Under the pieces are notes generated by a model. The model saw only the letters and a list, made by a program, of their open reading frames with translations. It was not told the DNA's origin and ran no database searches. Shown in pieces: positions 12,801-23,490 of a stretch of 64,000 nucleotides of DNA. The first letter of the stretch is position 1. Each line of letters starts with the position of its first letter. The DNA comes from Phorcus lineatus (lineage: Eukaryota; Mollusca; Gastropoda; Trochida; Trochidae), in the NCBI GenBank assembly GCA_921293015.1, contig OV121092.1, positions 3,168,001 to 3,232,000 of the forward strand, written 5' to 3'. The translations under genes and the position numbers were made by a program.

Positions 12801-14030
12801 TACTATAACCTCACTGGTCTATACACTACTGATACTATAACCTCACTGGTCTATACACTACTGATACTATAACCTCACTGGTCTATACACTACTGATACT
12901 ATAACCTCACTGGTCTCCACACTACTGATACTATAACCTCACTGGTCTATACACTACTGATACTATAACCTCACTGGTCTATACACTACTGATACTATAA
13001 CCTCACTGGTCTATACACTACTGATACTATAACCTCACTGGTCTCCACACTACTGATACTATAACCTCACTGGTCTATACACTACTGATACTATAAATTC
13101 CCTGGTCTCTACACTACTGATACACTCACTGGTCTCCACACTACTGACACTATATAATCACTGGTCTATACACTACTGATACTATAACCTCACTGGTCTA
13201 TACACTACTGATACTATAACCTCACTGGTCTATACACTGCTGTTACTATAACCTCACTGGTCTATACACTACTGATACTATAACCTCACTGGTCTATACA
13301 CTACTGATACTATAACCTCACTGGTCTCCACACTACTGATACTATAACCTCACTGGTCTATACACTACTGATACTATAACCTCACTGGTCTATACACTAC
13401 TGATACTATAACCTCACTGGTCTCTACACTACTGATACTATAACCTCACTGGTCTATACACTGCTGATACTATAACCTCGCTGGTCTATACACTACTGAT
13501 ACTATAAACTCACTGGTCTCCTCACTACTGATACTATATATTCACTGGTCTATACACTGCTGATACTGGAAACTCTTTGGTTCTGATACTACATACGAAC
13601 TGTCTCACTATTTTAATCACTGGTCCATACATTACTGATAAACACTATAAACTCAACTGTCTATACACTACTCATACAATATACTCACGACACTACTGAT
13701 ACAACATTCTCATCTGTCACCACACTACTGATACTCTTCACTACTGTTACAGTTTAATCACTGGCATCAACGCTACTGATACTATATACTCACTGGCATC
13801 AACGCTACTGATACTATATACTCACTGACATCAACGCTACTGATACTATATACTCACTGACATCAACGCTACTGATACTATATACTCACTGGCATCAACG
13901 CTACTAATACTATATACTCACTGGCATCAACGCTTCTGATACTATATACTCACTGGCATCAACGCTACTGATACTATATACTCACTGGTATACTACTGAT
14001 AATGTATTCACTCTGTACATTAGTGAGAAG
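9885..14030. repeat. satellite array of 32-bp monomers, about 4.1 kb
   Basis: Monomers share CTGATAC and a half ending in CTA. Blocks: 9885-10260 is diverged; 10260-12400 has the half TGGTCTCTACACTA with four variant middles (AGTTTACTAAC, TTCATACTTAG, TTAATACTCAC, TTCATACTCAC); about 12500-13540 is dominated by TATAACCTCAC with TGGTCTATACACTA; 13740-14000 has TATATACTCAC with TGGCATCAACGCTA. All keep the 32-bp period, so they derive from one ancestral monomer homogenised in separate blocks. The period is not a multiple of three and no frame stays open. Confidence 0.97.
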
Positions 14031-14048
14031 TCTACATTTACTGTTGGG

Positions 14049-14162
14049 TCTGTCCATCACTGATTGGTCTAATCACTGATGTGTCCATCACTGATTGGTC
14101 TAATCACTGATTGGTCTAATCACTGATTGGTCTAATCACTGATCTGTCCATCACTGATTTGT
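14049..14162. repeat. 16-bp tandem repeat TGATTGGTCTAATCAC
   Basis: Short run of TGATTGGTCTAATCAC units, some with TGTCCATCAC replacing part of the unit. It sits at the edge of the 32-bp satellite and may be derived from its TGGTCT..CACT phrases. Confidence 0.8.
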
Positions 14163-16080
14163 TTAATCAACTCGTGTCTACAATTCTGAAAAATGGACAA
14201 ACTCGTCTCTTCATTTCTGACAACTCTACTAACTAATCTAATGTAGACGATCAGTGAAATAGCGTCACAATGCTTCTGTCAAGCGACATTGTCAAAGCTA
14301 CAACTAAATGCATGTTTAAAAATCGCTCCAAAAAACCGTGCTTTTCAACCACAATGAGCCTTTAATGTTCGGTTGAACCACCTTTTGATATCCACGTCAG
14401 TAAACTTAAAAAAGAATGAAACAATTCTCAGAAAATCAAAATTTTCTAAGTAACCACTTCTTTAGTCGTGTTTGTTATGTTTCCAACGGTATTTTCAATA
14501 CGCTATATGAAGGGGCTGTAAAGAAAATTCAATAACAGCATGTGGATTTACACAACGCACCGGGAAATTACGCAAACACATCGCAAGTGTCGAGATATTG
14601 CAGCCTGACAATGCAACTTTAAGCGGGGGTGCATAGACTGCGTATAGTGGAGGCATACTGATTTCAATGCACTTCGCGTATTACAGATTGAATCTTCATT
14701 GCTCCAGCTCGCGTCGTTGCGTATAATGCAAGGCGTGTACTTTACGCCATTTTAATAACTTGCTCCCAGCAGAAATCATACAATAACTTAAAAAGTGTAG
14801 GTTAAAATATTCACCTAAATCCAAGCAAAAATTAAAATGGACTCTAAAAATTCATTTAAATGTGCTGAATTTTTTTTTAATTCTGTCAGAACTTATTGAA
14901 CTTGACTATTATATGCTTGAATGAGACAGGATTTAGGTCACAGTGATATTCCTATCACCATAGATAATAGACTCCACTAACAACAATATTATTTACTCAT
15001 TATTCTTGAACTGGACATGAAAAATTTAAATAGATTATGACATTGAAACAACTCTATGCTGATATTCACTACAGCGACTTCTCAAAGCTTCTCTACTCTA
15101 CCACAGGAGCAGTACGACTGTCTGTCGATATCGGAAGTGAAAAACGCAAACAGCAGAATTACCGGACCGTCGGTTAAGGCAATTCTAGCCCCTATAAAGG
15201 CATAGGTTCTGACAAATGGAAATGGAATTGACTTTAAATAAAATAAATAAGATAAACACACGGGTGGTTGGGTATTGGGTCCACGGATTAACTACACTAC
15301 AATGCGGCTTGGTTACTCTTGAGCAAATTGCTGGGTTTCTGGACGAACTTTCAACCGGTTGGTCTGTTGATCGGTATTGTCCGGCGACTAGTGCTTATCC
15401 GGTACCATTGTTTCCGGTGAATGGCAACCCCGGATGATTGTGCGCCTCTCCTCGACACTTCAACAAATCAACAACATTCATCGTGTCCAATATTTAGTTG
15501 CGTGAAAAGCCAAGTTCTTCTCGATCATTGACTCCTGTGAATGGGTGGGTGCCGAGTTCCGACCCGGGCAGGACTGGGTGCAAGAGATGAGATGAGAGCG
15601 AGGAAGAAAGACCTTGTCTCAGTCCTTTCTCGGGATGGTGTTCCAGCTTTCTGTCCGTCCGTCTCTCTGTCTCTTTGCCAAGGGACTGAGTGCAGGAAGG
15701 GAGAGCGAGGAAGGGTTTGGGAAGAAAGACCATGGACTCAGTTGTCTCTCGGGATGGTGTATGTATCCGTCTTTCTGTCTTCCTGTCCGTTTGTCTTTCT
15801 GTCTCTTTGGAACCCGGTTCTCGCTCTGCACCGCCTCAACCAATAGACAGAAGGTGTAACCACCAATTTCTCTTAACTTTTGTATGGTGGTGAAATTGGC
15901 TAAACCAGATGCGGAAATGAACTCGATGAACTGCGAGAAATTAATAAATGTGTTTTATCTAAACTGCCTGAGAGACGATCTAAGAGGCTGGTACAAATAT
16001 GAAAAGTTTCTATGGATTTTGAATTGTTTTCTTAAACAGTAGCGACTAGGTGTAGGTCTTTACACCGTTATAAACCTTTA
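14163..16080. other. AT-rich noncoding, unique
   Basis: Nothing firm. A plus-strand frame at about 15250-15437 is open and ends in TGA but has no convincing acceptor. The segment 15540-15850 has pyrimidine-rich CTGTC/CTTTCTGTC runs and is open on both strands, so I do not call it coding. Confidence 0.4.
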
Positions 16081-16443
16081 TTAAAAGGCACCATAGCACT
16101 TTTTCCTAGGAAATAGAGTAATCTTAGGAAAAGAAAAGTAAATGTTGCCAACTGCAAGGAAATCTTTAGATCTTTAGACTCTTTAAATAATGTACCAAAT
16201 TCAGTTAAACTCCACGAATCGATTTGCTTAAATAAACTATTCAAAGGTGTTCACACTAAAATGGCCGCTAGAAATTTTCGCTTGGTACGTGAAAATCTCT
16301 TCAACGAATACGGATAATCGCGTTGAGTAAGGGGATGTTTGACCTTCAAGAGATAAATCACTTTGCATTTACTTATTATGTGCTGAAATTAGGAGGATAA
16401 GAGCATTTAAAAGAGTGATAAGCCTACAGTGTGTTGCTGTTAA
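16081..16443. mobile_element. decayed inverted-repeat element, family B
   Basis: Begins TTAA then AAGGCACCATAGCAC, like other family B ends. Internally it shares AAGTAAATGTTGCCAACTGC (compare 41925-42266) and TTGAGTAAGGGGATGTTTG (compare GAGTAATGGGATGTTTG at 42170). The right end is weak (TTAACAGCAACAC on the reverse strand) and the limit is approximate. Non-autonomous; no transposase frame. Confidence 0.4.
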
Positions 16444-18219
16444 ATAAAGAAGTTGTATATCCTTTATCCATAAATGTTTGTCATATTCTATTTGCTTGGT
16501 GTAAACAACACCGTTATCGTGGGTGTTACATGGTCGTGACCCACTGATAACTTAAAACATATTAAGCGATATCGATCGATATAAAAAAAACACTGGCAAA
16601 AATGTCAATCTAAACCCGCTGTCAAATGAGGAATCAGTCGGCAACTGAAGTCGTATCCTGTAATTGATTCCTAGCTGTTCATTGTTTGACAATACAAGTT
16701 CAATTAACACCAGACTAGGGCTAAATGTGGTAAGATTTCGGTCTTAAAGAGTCAATCCTAGCAGTTATTCATCGAATCAGGAAAATGTTAATAACTTCAT
16801 CAACTTTGCAATCAGCAGATTAAAATGTCTCTCAATCGACCAAACCCCTTCGTTCAGTAGTCCCGGTACGGTAAACCTGTACACAAACATTGGTTTCAAT
16901 TGAAACCGAAATTCGATCCCAGGGCAGATATGAGTCAATTGAGGGTGGTTTGTCCAGGAAAAGCATGGATTTGCTCTCCGAATCAGAATCAATACCGGAA
17001 TAACCACCTTGTAATACATACTGCTTTAACACTTCTCAGACGGTGCTTCACTTTCTGACTGGTAAATCCGAGTGCGTGTCAACAGCGCTACTCACATACA
17101 CGTGATTGATAGCAAAGTTTCGAATTCAACGCCCCAATATCAAGGGCTAAGTTGAAAAAAGAAATAATCTTCGCGGTATTTTGTGAAACGAAACACTTTA
17201 TATATGTTCAAAACGGATGAAATTAATATATTATATACTTAGCAGTGAAATATATGATTATACAGTTAAAAGATTTTTTAACAAAAAAAGTAAATTGTGA
17301 TATTTTCATTGCAGTGACTCAAAAGAAGTGGCAATCTCATTTTCCATCTCCAGTGGATTGGATGCATGATATTACACGAAAGCGATTAAATACTCTCTAT
17401 GTCTTTATATACTAATATTCTAACATGAAAATGAAATATCTTTTGTGAGTTTTTCTTAATTTTCAGGTTATATTACATAGATTAATAAATACATATTTTA
17501 GGCCATTGTCTCAAAGCATGGAGTGATATGAAATAATATGATATGATTCAATATTTCAGTGACTACTGTACGACAATATTCAAATCGAAAATGCGGAACA
17601 CTATCCACACATATTTCATTCATTAAATTCAGTTAAAAAAGTATATTGATTGAACTTCTCTTCAGAGTACGTATTTGAAGAGGACTTAATGTTTTTGTCA
17701 TTGAAGTAAAATCGCTAAGTCCACAGTAGCTAAAATATGTTGGGCCTTTTTCTCTCCTAGTAAAGTTAAATATTTTACCATCACTAATCAAAGCTTAAAT
17801 TATAGATTTCAGTGTCACTTTATTTTTCAGCGTACCACCGTAGTTCTTTTTGAGGGTATCTACGTTCAAAGTTTTCGACGTAATAAAACATTTTCCTGAC
17901 GTAATGATTCAACATTATGGCGTCAAATTGATGCAACTTGAGATCGTGCAACATAAAAAGATCCTATTTTGTCATAATTACAAAAATTAATAGGATTATC
18001 ATTTGATTTTAACAATATTGATGACATATATATCGGGAATAAAAATTGTGTTACGCGAACCATTAACGAAAATTATGCACATGTTTAATTCCAATATTGA
18101 TGATGCATGAATCACAAGAGGAAAACACTTTTTAAATTAAAATGGATATCTGTCAAATCCTGACAAATGCCATTTAAGGCATATCCGGAGAGGTATAAAA
18201 AAATTCTCGTGGCTTTTTC
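16444..18219. other. AT-rich noncoding, nothing recognised
   Basis: A GC-richer patch at 16840-17060 is open in two minus-strand frames, but splice and motif evidence is lacking. No repeat family was recognised. Confidence 0.4.
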
Positions 18220-18425
18220 TTAATCGACAGACGTTTTGGACCTGAATTCGTCATTTTGTGTGTGTGTTCCGATTAAGTTAGACACAACCAACGTGTTATT
18301 CGATATAATGCAGTAGTCGACTGTCCATTTTGTTTGCCTCATTTGTCTCAAGGAAGTTTCAACAAGATGTGTAATCGAACTTCTTAAATGCCACTTGAAG
18401 ATGATGCGTCGTCTGTTATCCAATC
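18220..18425 (-). CDS. candidate terminal exon, unknown protein
   Basis: A good acceptor-like tract (CTTTTATTTCAG, minus strand) immediately precedes the segment. One frame stays open for 67 codons to TAA (contains TKWTVDYCIISNNTLVV). Another gives a short plausible tail, DWITDDASSSSGI, then stop. The two readings are incompatible, so the exon call is tentative. It lies just downstream, on the same strand, of the LINE relic and could be part of it. Confidence 0.2.
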
Positions 18426-18520
18426 CTGAAATAAAAGGAAAAACTCAAGCAAACATTTGAAAGAAATAAAATTTTAGAAGCTCCTTTTCATCTGATCATT
18501 TCATTATACATGATTTTCAT

Positions 18521-18700
18521 TTATTGGGGAAATTTTCTAAACGTTAGTCTCAAAGACAAAGAATTTTTAAGGGTAGAAATTTTTATTTTACAAAGGTTGA
18601 ATAATAAAGGAGAGAACCCACTTCCTTGTTGTACCCCAACACTGTAAACAAAAAATCGGACAGAAACAAAAGGGTCAGTGCTGTCATCTTCCTGGTTGCG
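18521..18700 (-). mobile_element. LINE reverse-transcriptase relic
   Basis: A 60-codon minus-strand frame contains VGVQQGSGFSPLLFNL, matching the conserved non-LTR reverse-transcriptase signature around palm block B (VGVRQGxxLSPLLFNL in many LINEs). The preceding residues (DPFVSVRFFVYS) fit the same region. The frame ends in TAA soon after and neither the catalytic FADD box nor an endonuclease is visible, so this is a short dead fragment. Confidence 0.5.
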
Positions 18701-20149
18701 AGCTGCTTATCAGATGAATATCATCGGTAATATACGATGGGGTTGTTTAACAACAAACGTATGATATTCAGCTGTTTGAATGAGACGCGCACCTGCTGGC
18801 TGTGAGCGATACGGGGATGTGCTCCGTTTTCCTGGCTATCTCAACACTCGTGTGTTGATTTATGTTGGAAACAAACCCGTGTAAAGAGTAGTAGCACCTA
18901 CATGACACCTAACAGAACCCAGATTGTCCGTGTTGGTCGCCTTCAGCTCTCTCATGTAGTCACAAGTCGCGTGTCACCTGGATTATACCTTGTCTTCAGT
19001 TAAAGATATTGACATATGATCAGTCGTAGATGTACCTTGGCTGTTCTCAGTACACTTAGTAAACTTTGCTGCAGCACTTCTTCCATAGAAATAGAATTTG
19101 GTAGATATCCTCGCAGAATAGATATCCTCTACTCGTAATTAAGGAGTATGTAAATTTTGTTGTAGTTATAACATTGAGGATGAACTCAGATTTAAGATTT
19201 GAATTCTGGAAATTCGTTTCATCTGCTTATCACTCCTTTGACCAGACCCGACCAATGCATCGCTGTTGGCCAAGCATTAGATTCTCAATCCACTGACTCC
19301 ATTAACTTGTAATATGTACAAGAGGAGGTTGCCTTAACCTTTTGATAATTTATATCCGTCCGTTTTGTCTTATATCCAATGAATTATTTTGTTTCGATAT
19401 CAGATATTGTATTAAGGTATCCCATTGGCCTATAGTCGGGTGTTTTATGTTTTACATGCAGTGATTTATGCCCTCTTATGTTATATCATACTATATATGT
19501 ACTACTAGTAAAAACTGAATTAAACTACATTTCTTCTTCATCTCCTGCTTCTTCTTCTTCTTATAAACGTTTGGTTTACATATTTGAGAAGAGCCTCAGT
19601 GAAATGTCGTTTGTCTCGAATCCAGACACGCTTTTAAAGAAGTTATGTTTCGAGCCAGGGCTAAATTAAGGTCAGTCTGTAGGTAAGAGGAGACACAGGT
19701 TAGTGAAACATCAAACTGACACTCGAAACAAAGGCTTTATATCTATTGTATGGTTGTGCAAAAACATCCGGTGTGTCTGTCGGGTAGGTGAAGTAACATT
19801 GCGGCGACCACCTGGCTCGCCACCCGATACCCCTATTTCCCCTTCCAGATTAGCCCCATCTCTTTCTTATTCTTACAAATCCAGATAAATATTGTGCTGG
19901 CCCAATATGTAAGTCTGTACATATCAAATGGACCCTTCTTGACCACTGTAGGATTGGCACTGACAGGCGTGACAAATGACCAGGAAAGATAGATACGATG
20001 ATTAAGAACAACGGAAATTGATACGTGTGTTTTCACAAAGCGACAAAACACAGCTTACACCGGAGCCTACACTTCCTAAACATAGATATGAACCTAAATC
20101 GTCGACTACGATATCTATTGTAAACCGCGACAACTACTGAATAAACATG
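18701..20149. other. noncoding, nothing firm
   Basis: Unique AT-rich DNA with a (TTC)n-like patch near 19530-19560. No supported gene or repeat. Confidence 0.4.
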
Positions 20150-20530
20150 CCACAACAATGACATCTGATGACAACAACCATGATATCCATTGAAATCAAC
20201 AATGACATCTGCTGACAACCATGACGTCTACTGACAACAACCATGACATCGTCTGACAACAACCATGACATCTACTGAGAACAACCAAGACGTCTATTGA
20301 CAACAACCATGACATCGTCTGACAACAACCATGACGTCTACTGACAACAACCATGACGTCTACTGAAAACAACCATGACATCTACTGACAACAACCATGA
20401 CGTATACTGACAACAACCATGACGTCTACTGACAACAACCATGACGTCTACTGACAACAACCATGACATCTACTGACAACAAACATGACGTCTACTAACA
20501 ACAAACATGACGTTTACTTTCAAGTATGAC
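20150..20530. repeat. 22-bp tandem repeat
   Basis: About 16 copies of a 22-bp unit containing CAACCATGACGTCTACTGAC, with substitutions such as ACATC for ACGTC. Many units carry TGACGTC, which resembles a CRE half or full site. Because 22 is not a multiple of three, the minus-strand frame over it has a 22-residue period and is an artefact. Confidence 0.95.
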
Positions 20531-21229
20531 ATCTACTGACGGCAATGAAATCGATTTACCTATGTTGATATGGTGCCTCGAGAGCTGTAAAGCCTGAAAT
20601 TTCGATTTCCGGTCCCTCATTTTGTTTTTGTTGAAATACCAGAAATGTGATTGCTGTACGGCAATTTATTTTACAATCTAATACACATTTAGAAATATGT
20701 GTTGCCAGAATATCCATTAATTAATAAATGAGTTATGATAAGATTGAGCAGCAACGCCTTTTTATGTTGAAGTGAGACTTTCTACTCGTAGCGTCAAATA
20801 TGGCTTCGTGTTCAATGTGTGATTTTTTTTAATGAACGTGCACTATTCTTTGTCAAAATGCCAAATCTAGTGTAACCAAGATGTAAAATTACCCTCAGTG
20901 ATTTAAAACATATTTTCTATACCTATATCATTATAATTATTTGTTTTAATCATATACTAATAGCATGGACAGGAATATCACCGTTTCCACAATAATACTA
21001 CTGAATTAATTTTTTTAAATCAACAGCCATTTTGCAGAAATTGCTAACACGCTTCTTAAAAACACTGATCATCATATCCATGTCAATTAATTTATTGGCG
21101 ACTTTCGACTTTTAAAAAGATATTAATAAAAAAAAACATTTGACATAACAGACGGATATAGCGGTACACGTACAACCTGCATATAGGTCGTCTAGTATAA
21201 CGTTAATCAGTCGACACATCTACAGTTCT
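20531..21229. other. AT-rich noncoding, nothing recognised
   Basis: AT-rich spacer between the 22-bp array and the exon-like segment that follows. No feature supported. Confidence 0.4.
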
Positions 21230-21456
21230 TTACGGGTTCGAGTTCCAGTGACTGATGGCCCCGGGGATGTACATTTCACCTCCATCAATCACATGCACGT
21301 GCTCAGCATTGTTCACGCAATCAACATGAAGCGGAATCAAGGTAGAGGCAAACCCGACACTTCCCAACCGGCCGGTTCGCATCACCGCACATGCGGGACC
21401 ACCTGGTCGGTTCGTATTGGGTGAACAGTGGTTTCCAACGCGGATGTTCGCTATCT
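21230..21456 (-). CDS. candidate terminal exon, unknown protein
   Basis: In otherwise AT-rich DNA this GC-rich minus-strand segment follows an acceptor-like GGTTTATTTCAG and stays open for about 74 codons to a TAA. The translation includes RVGNHCSPNTNRPGGP, FASTLIPLHVDCVNNAEH and MYIPGAISHWNSNP. It has three cysteines and no lysines and reads like a folded protein C-terminus. Codon use favours purine-any-pyrimidine. The candidate exon at 22705-22796 could splice to it if the acceptor is 2 nt further on (CAGAG). I do not recognise the family and no domain is claimed. Confidence 0.3.
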
Positions 21457-22092
21457 CTGAAATAAACCAAGGGACTTAATGGTATCGGCAAAGTACAATG
21501 CCGGATCCAGTATCAATATATTAAAGACTTTAAAAGTGCAATGGTTTAAAATTGCGTAGAGTGTGACTAACTTTACACTTATTTCCAATTATATTAGGAT
21601 ATTGGCTTGAAGAAACCCGGCCGTTATGTACCAATCTATCTGAGTTTCTAAAAATACTTATTGTTTAAAAAACTATTTTTTTTCACTTTTGTACATTTAA
21701 TCCATAATTATTCATAAAAAAATTAAATGCACAAACTTTCAATTATACAAAGGCATTTAAATTGTGATTTATGAGAGACTAAAAACAAACACATTGATTG
21801 ATTTAAATCATGAACCTTTAGTGACGTCAATCTATTGTGCGTGGAGATCATTGCATATCTTAATATATATATCTGCCTCAAAGGACAAGGTAGTATAATA
21901 ATATGTCCATCGGATACAGATCATCAACACAATAACCGTCATGTGATGACACATCCTTTTCAATTAAGTATTTCTCTACAATGAAATGGTTTTAGGTTTA
22001 AGTCAAAGTGTATACCAACACATTTTAACTTCAATCCAATTTTTCAATTTTCTATCGTCAAAATTGTTTAAATGACATGCCGTCTCGAACCG

Positions 22093-22200
22093 TTATTTGT
22101 CATTCTTCCACACGCTGAACCCGGCGATTATACCACTGTACCCCAGCGGCAGATCTGCATTCTTACGTCTTTTGTAATCAAGTATTGCTTTTAAGTTTTA
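22093..22200 (-). CDS. exon-like open segment, unknown
   Basis: Minus-strand frame reading KNADLPLGYSGIIAGFSVWK, then NDK and TAA, in a small GC-richer island between two other exon-like segments on the same strand. The acceptor is poor (AAAACTTAAAAG). A tRNA-like reading (ACAGTGGTATAATCGCC then GGTTCGAGA) was tried but forms no proper T stem. If real it could be an alternative last exon of the same gene. Confidence 0.15.
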
Positions 22201-22704
22201 GGTCATTTTACAGTGGCTTCTGTGCATATTCTTCTTTCGTATGACTAGTAAATCAACATAATTATGAAAAGTTGACAGTTAAAAGAAAAAAAAATGAACG
22301 GGACGGATAGGTATTACTAAGAATAAAAGATGGATCTTAAATCGAGTCATCAAACCAAACATAAACCATGAACACGTAGCTTTGTCAATTTTGATATCTT
22401 CATAGTGCATTGCTGTAAATTGACAGTCATTCTTTATTACATTAATTTAATGCTGAAACTGATGTGAAAATCGCAGCTACCATTCTTGTGTTACAATGCT
22501 TAATACAATATCAATAACATGGGATCTTATTTCGGTAAAGATTCCAACTTTTGATATAAACATCATATCTTGTCAAGTATAATTTAGTTAATTTAGAAAA
22601 TCAAAATTAAAAAAAACCCACTACTTTTAGTATCGACCGTAAGTTGTAGTCTGCTGAGTACAGTAATACAGTAATACAATAATACATAGTTCAGTATAAT
22701 CTAC

Positions 22705-22796
22705 TCTGAGTTCGTCATTGGATGTATCGTCCTCGACGCGGAGTAAAACATGAATAAATGGCTGGGACTCGAACGAATCAAAGTTGAAACTCCATA
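22705..22796 (-). CDS. candidate internal exon, unknown protein
   Basis: Bounded by acceptor-like ATATTCCTTGCAG and a weaker donor AGA/GTAGAT on the minus strand. It encodes about 30 residues including WSFNFDSFESQPF and HVLLRVEDDTSNDEL, acidic and hydrophobic in a way typical of real protein. Phase is 1 on entry and 0 on exit. The natural partner is the terminal segment at 21230-21456. No upstream exon was found. Confidence 0.3.
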
Positions 22797-23114
22797 CTGC
22801 AAGGAATATTTATAAAACAATCTTACAGTGACCATCGTGAGGTCTTGATCATCACAAAGATTGTTTGATGGTCGACACCTAAAGGCACATCATGATGTAC
22901 TTATACCACATCTTATAACCTACGAGGGTTAATCATTTTGGGTTTCATATTTTTCATACGATGCCCTAGGGCAAAATATCACTTTTACTTTGCGACGTCA
23001 CGTTTTAAACAATGCTTTGACAGTTCGACACAATCGTTGCTAGGTAAAAGTGATATGTGCACATGTGCTCATATTGAAAATATTTCACCGCTTATGATTA
23101 ACCATATGGGTAAT

Positions 23115-23490
23115 AAATAACAATATGACATGAAACCTATTCTGATTGGCAAAAGTTTACCAAAACGATATGAAACCTGTTCCTGTCAAATGAATGTAAA
23201 CATGACATGAAAATTATTCTTGGTTGCCAAAGTATATTAAACGATATAAAACCTATTCTTGGTTGTCAAATGAATGTAAAAATGACATGAAAATTATTCT
23301 TGGTTGCCAAAGTATATAAAACGATATGAAACCTATTCTCGGTTGTCAAATGAATGTAAAAATGACATGAAAATTATTCTTGGTTGCCAAAGTATATAAA
23401 ACGATATGAAACCTATTCTTGGTTGTCAAATGAATGTAAAAATGACATGAAACTTATTCATGGTTGCCAAAGTATTTAAAATGATATAAA
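23115..23490. repeat. 80-bp tandem repeat built from two related 40-bp halves
   Basis: About four copies of an 80-bp unit. One half contains GATATGAAACCTATTCTTGG plus TTGTCAAATGAATG; the other contains ATGACATGAAAATTATTCTT plus GGTTGCCAAAGTATA. The halves are clearly related, so a 40-bp unit duplicated, diverged, and the dimer then amplified. Confidence 0.9.

Noticed and set aside
9885..14030. Regular repeats resembling a CRISPR array
   Set aside because: The 32-bp monomers are contiguous, with no unique spacers, no cas genes and a eukaryotic context. It is a satellite.
15216..15437. Plus-strand open frame ending VPLFPVNGNPG
   Set aside because: No acceptor, the first part is low-complexity (KINKIN), and there is no recognisable domain.
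22085..22180. tRNA-like reading on the minus strand (ACAGTGGTATAATCGCC and GGTTCGAGA)
   Set aside because: No valid T stem and the acceptor pairing is inconsistent with the box positions.
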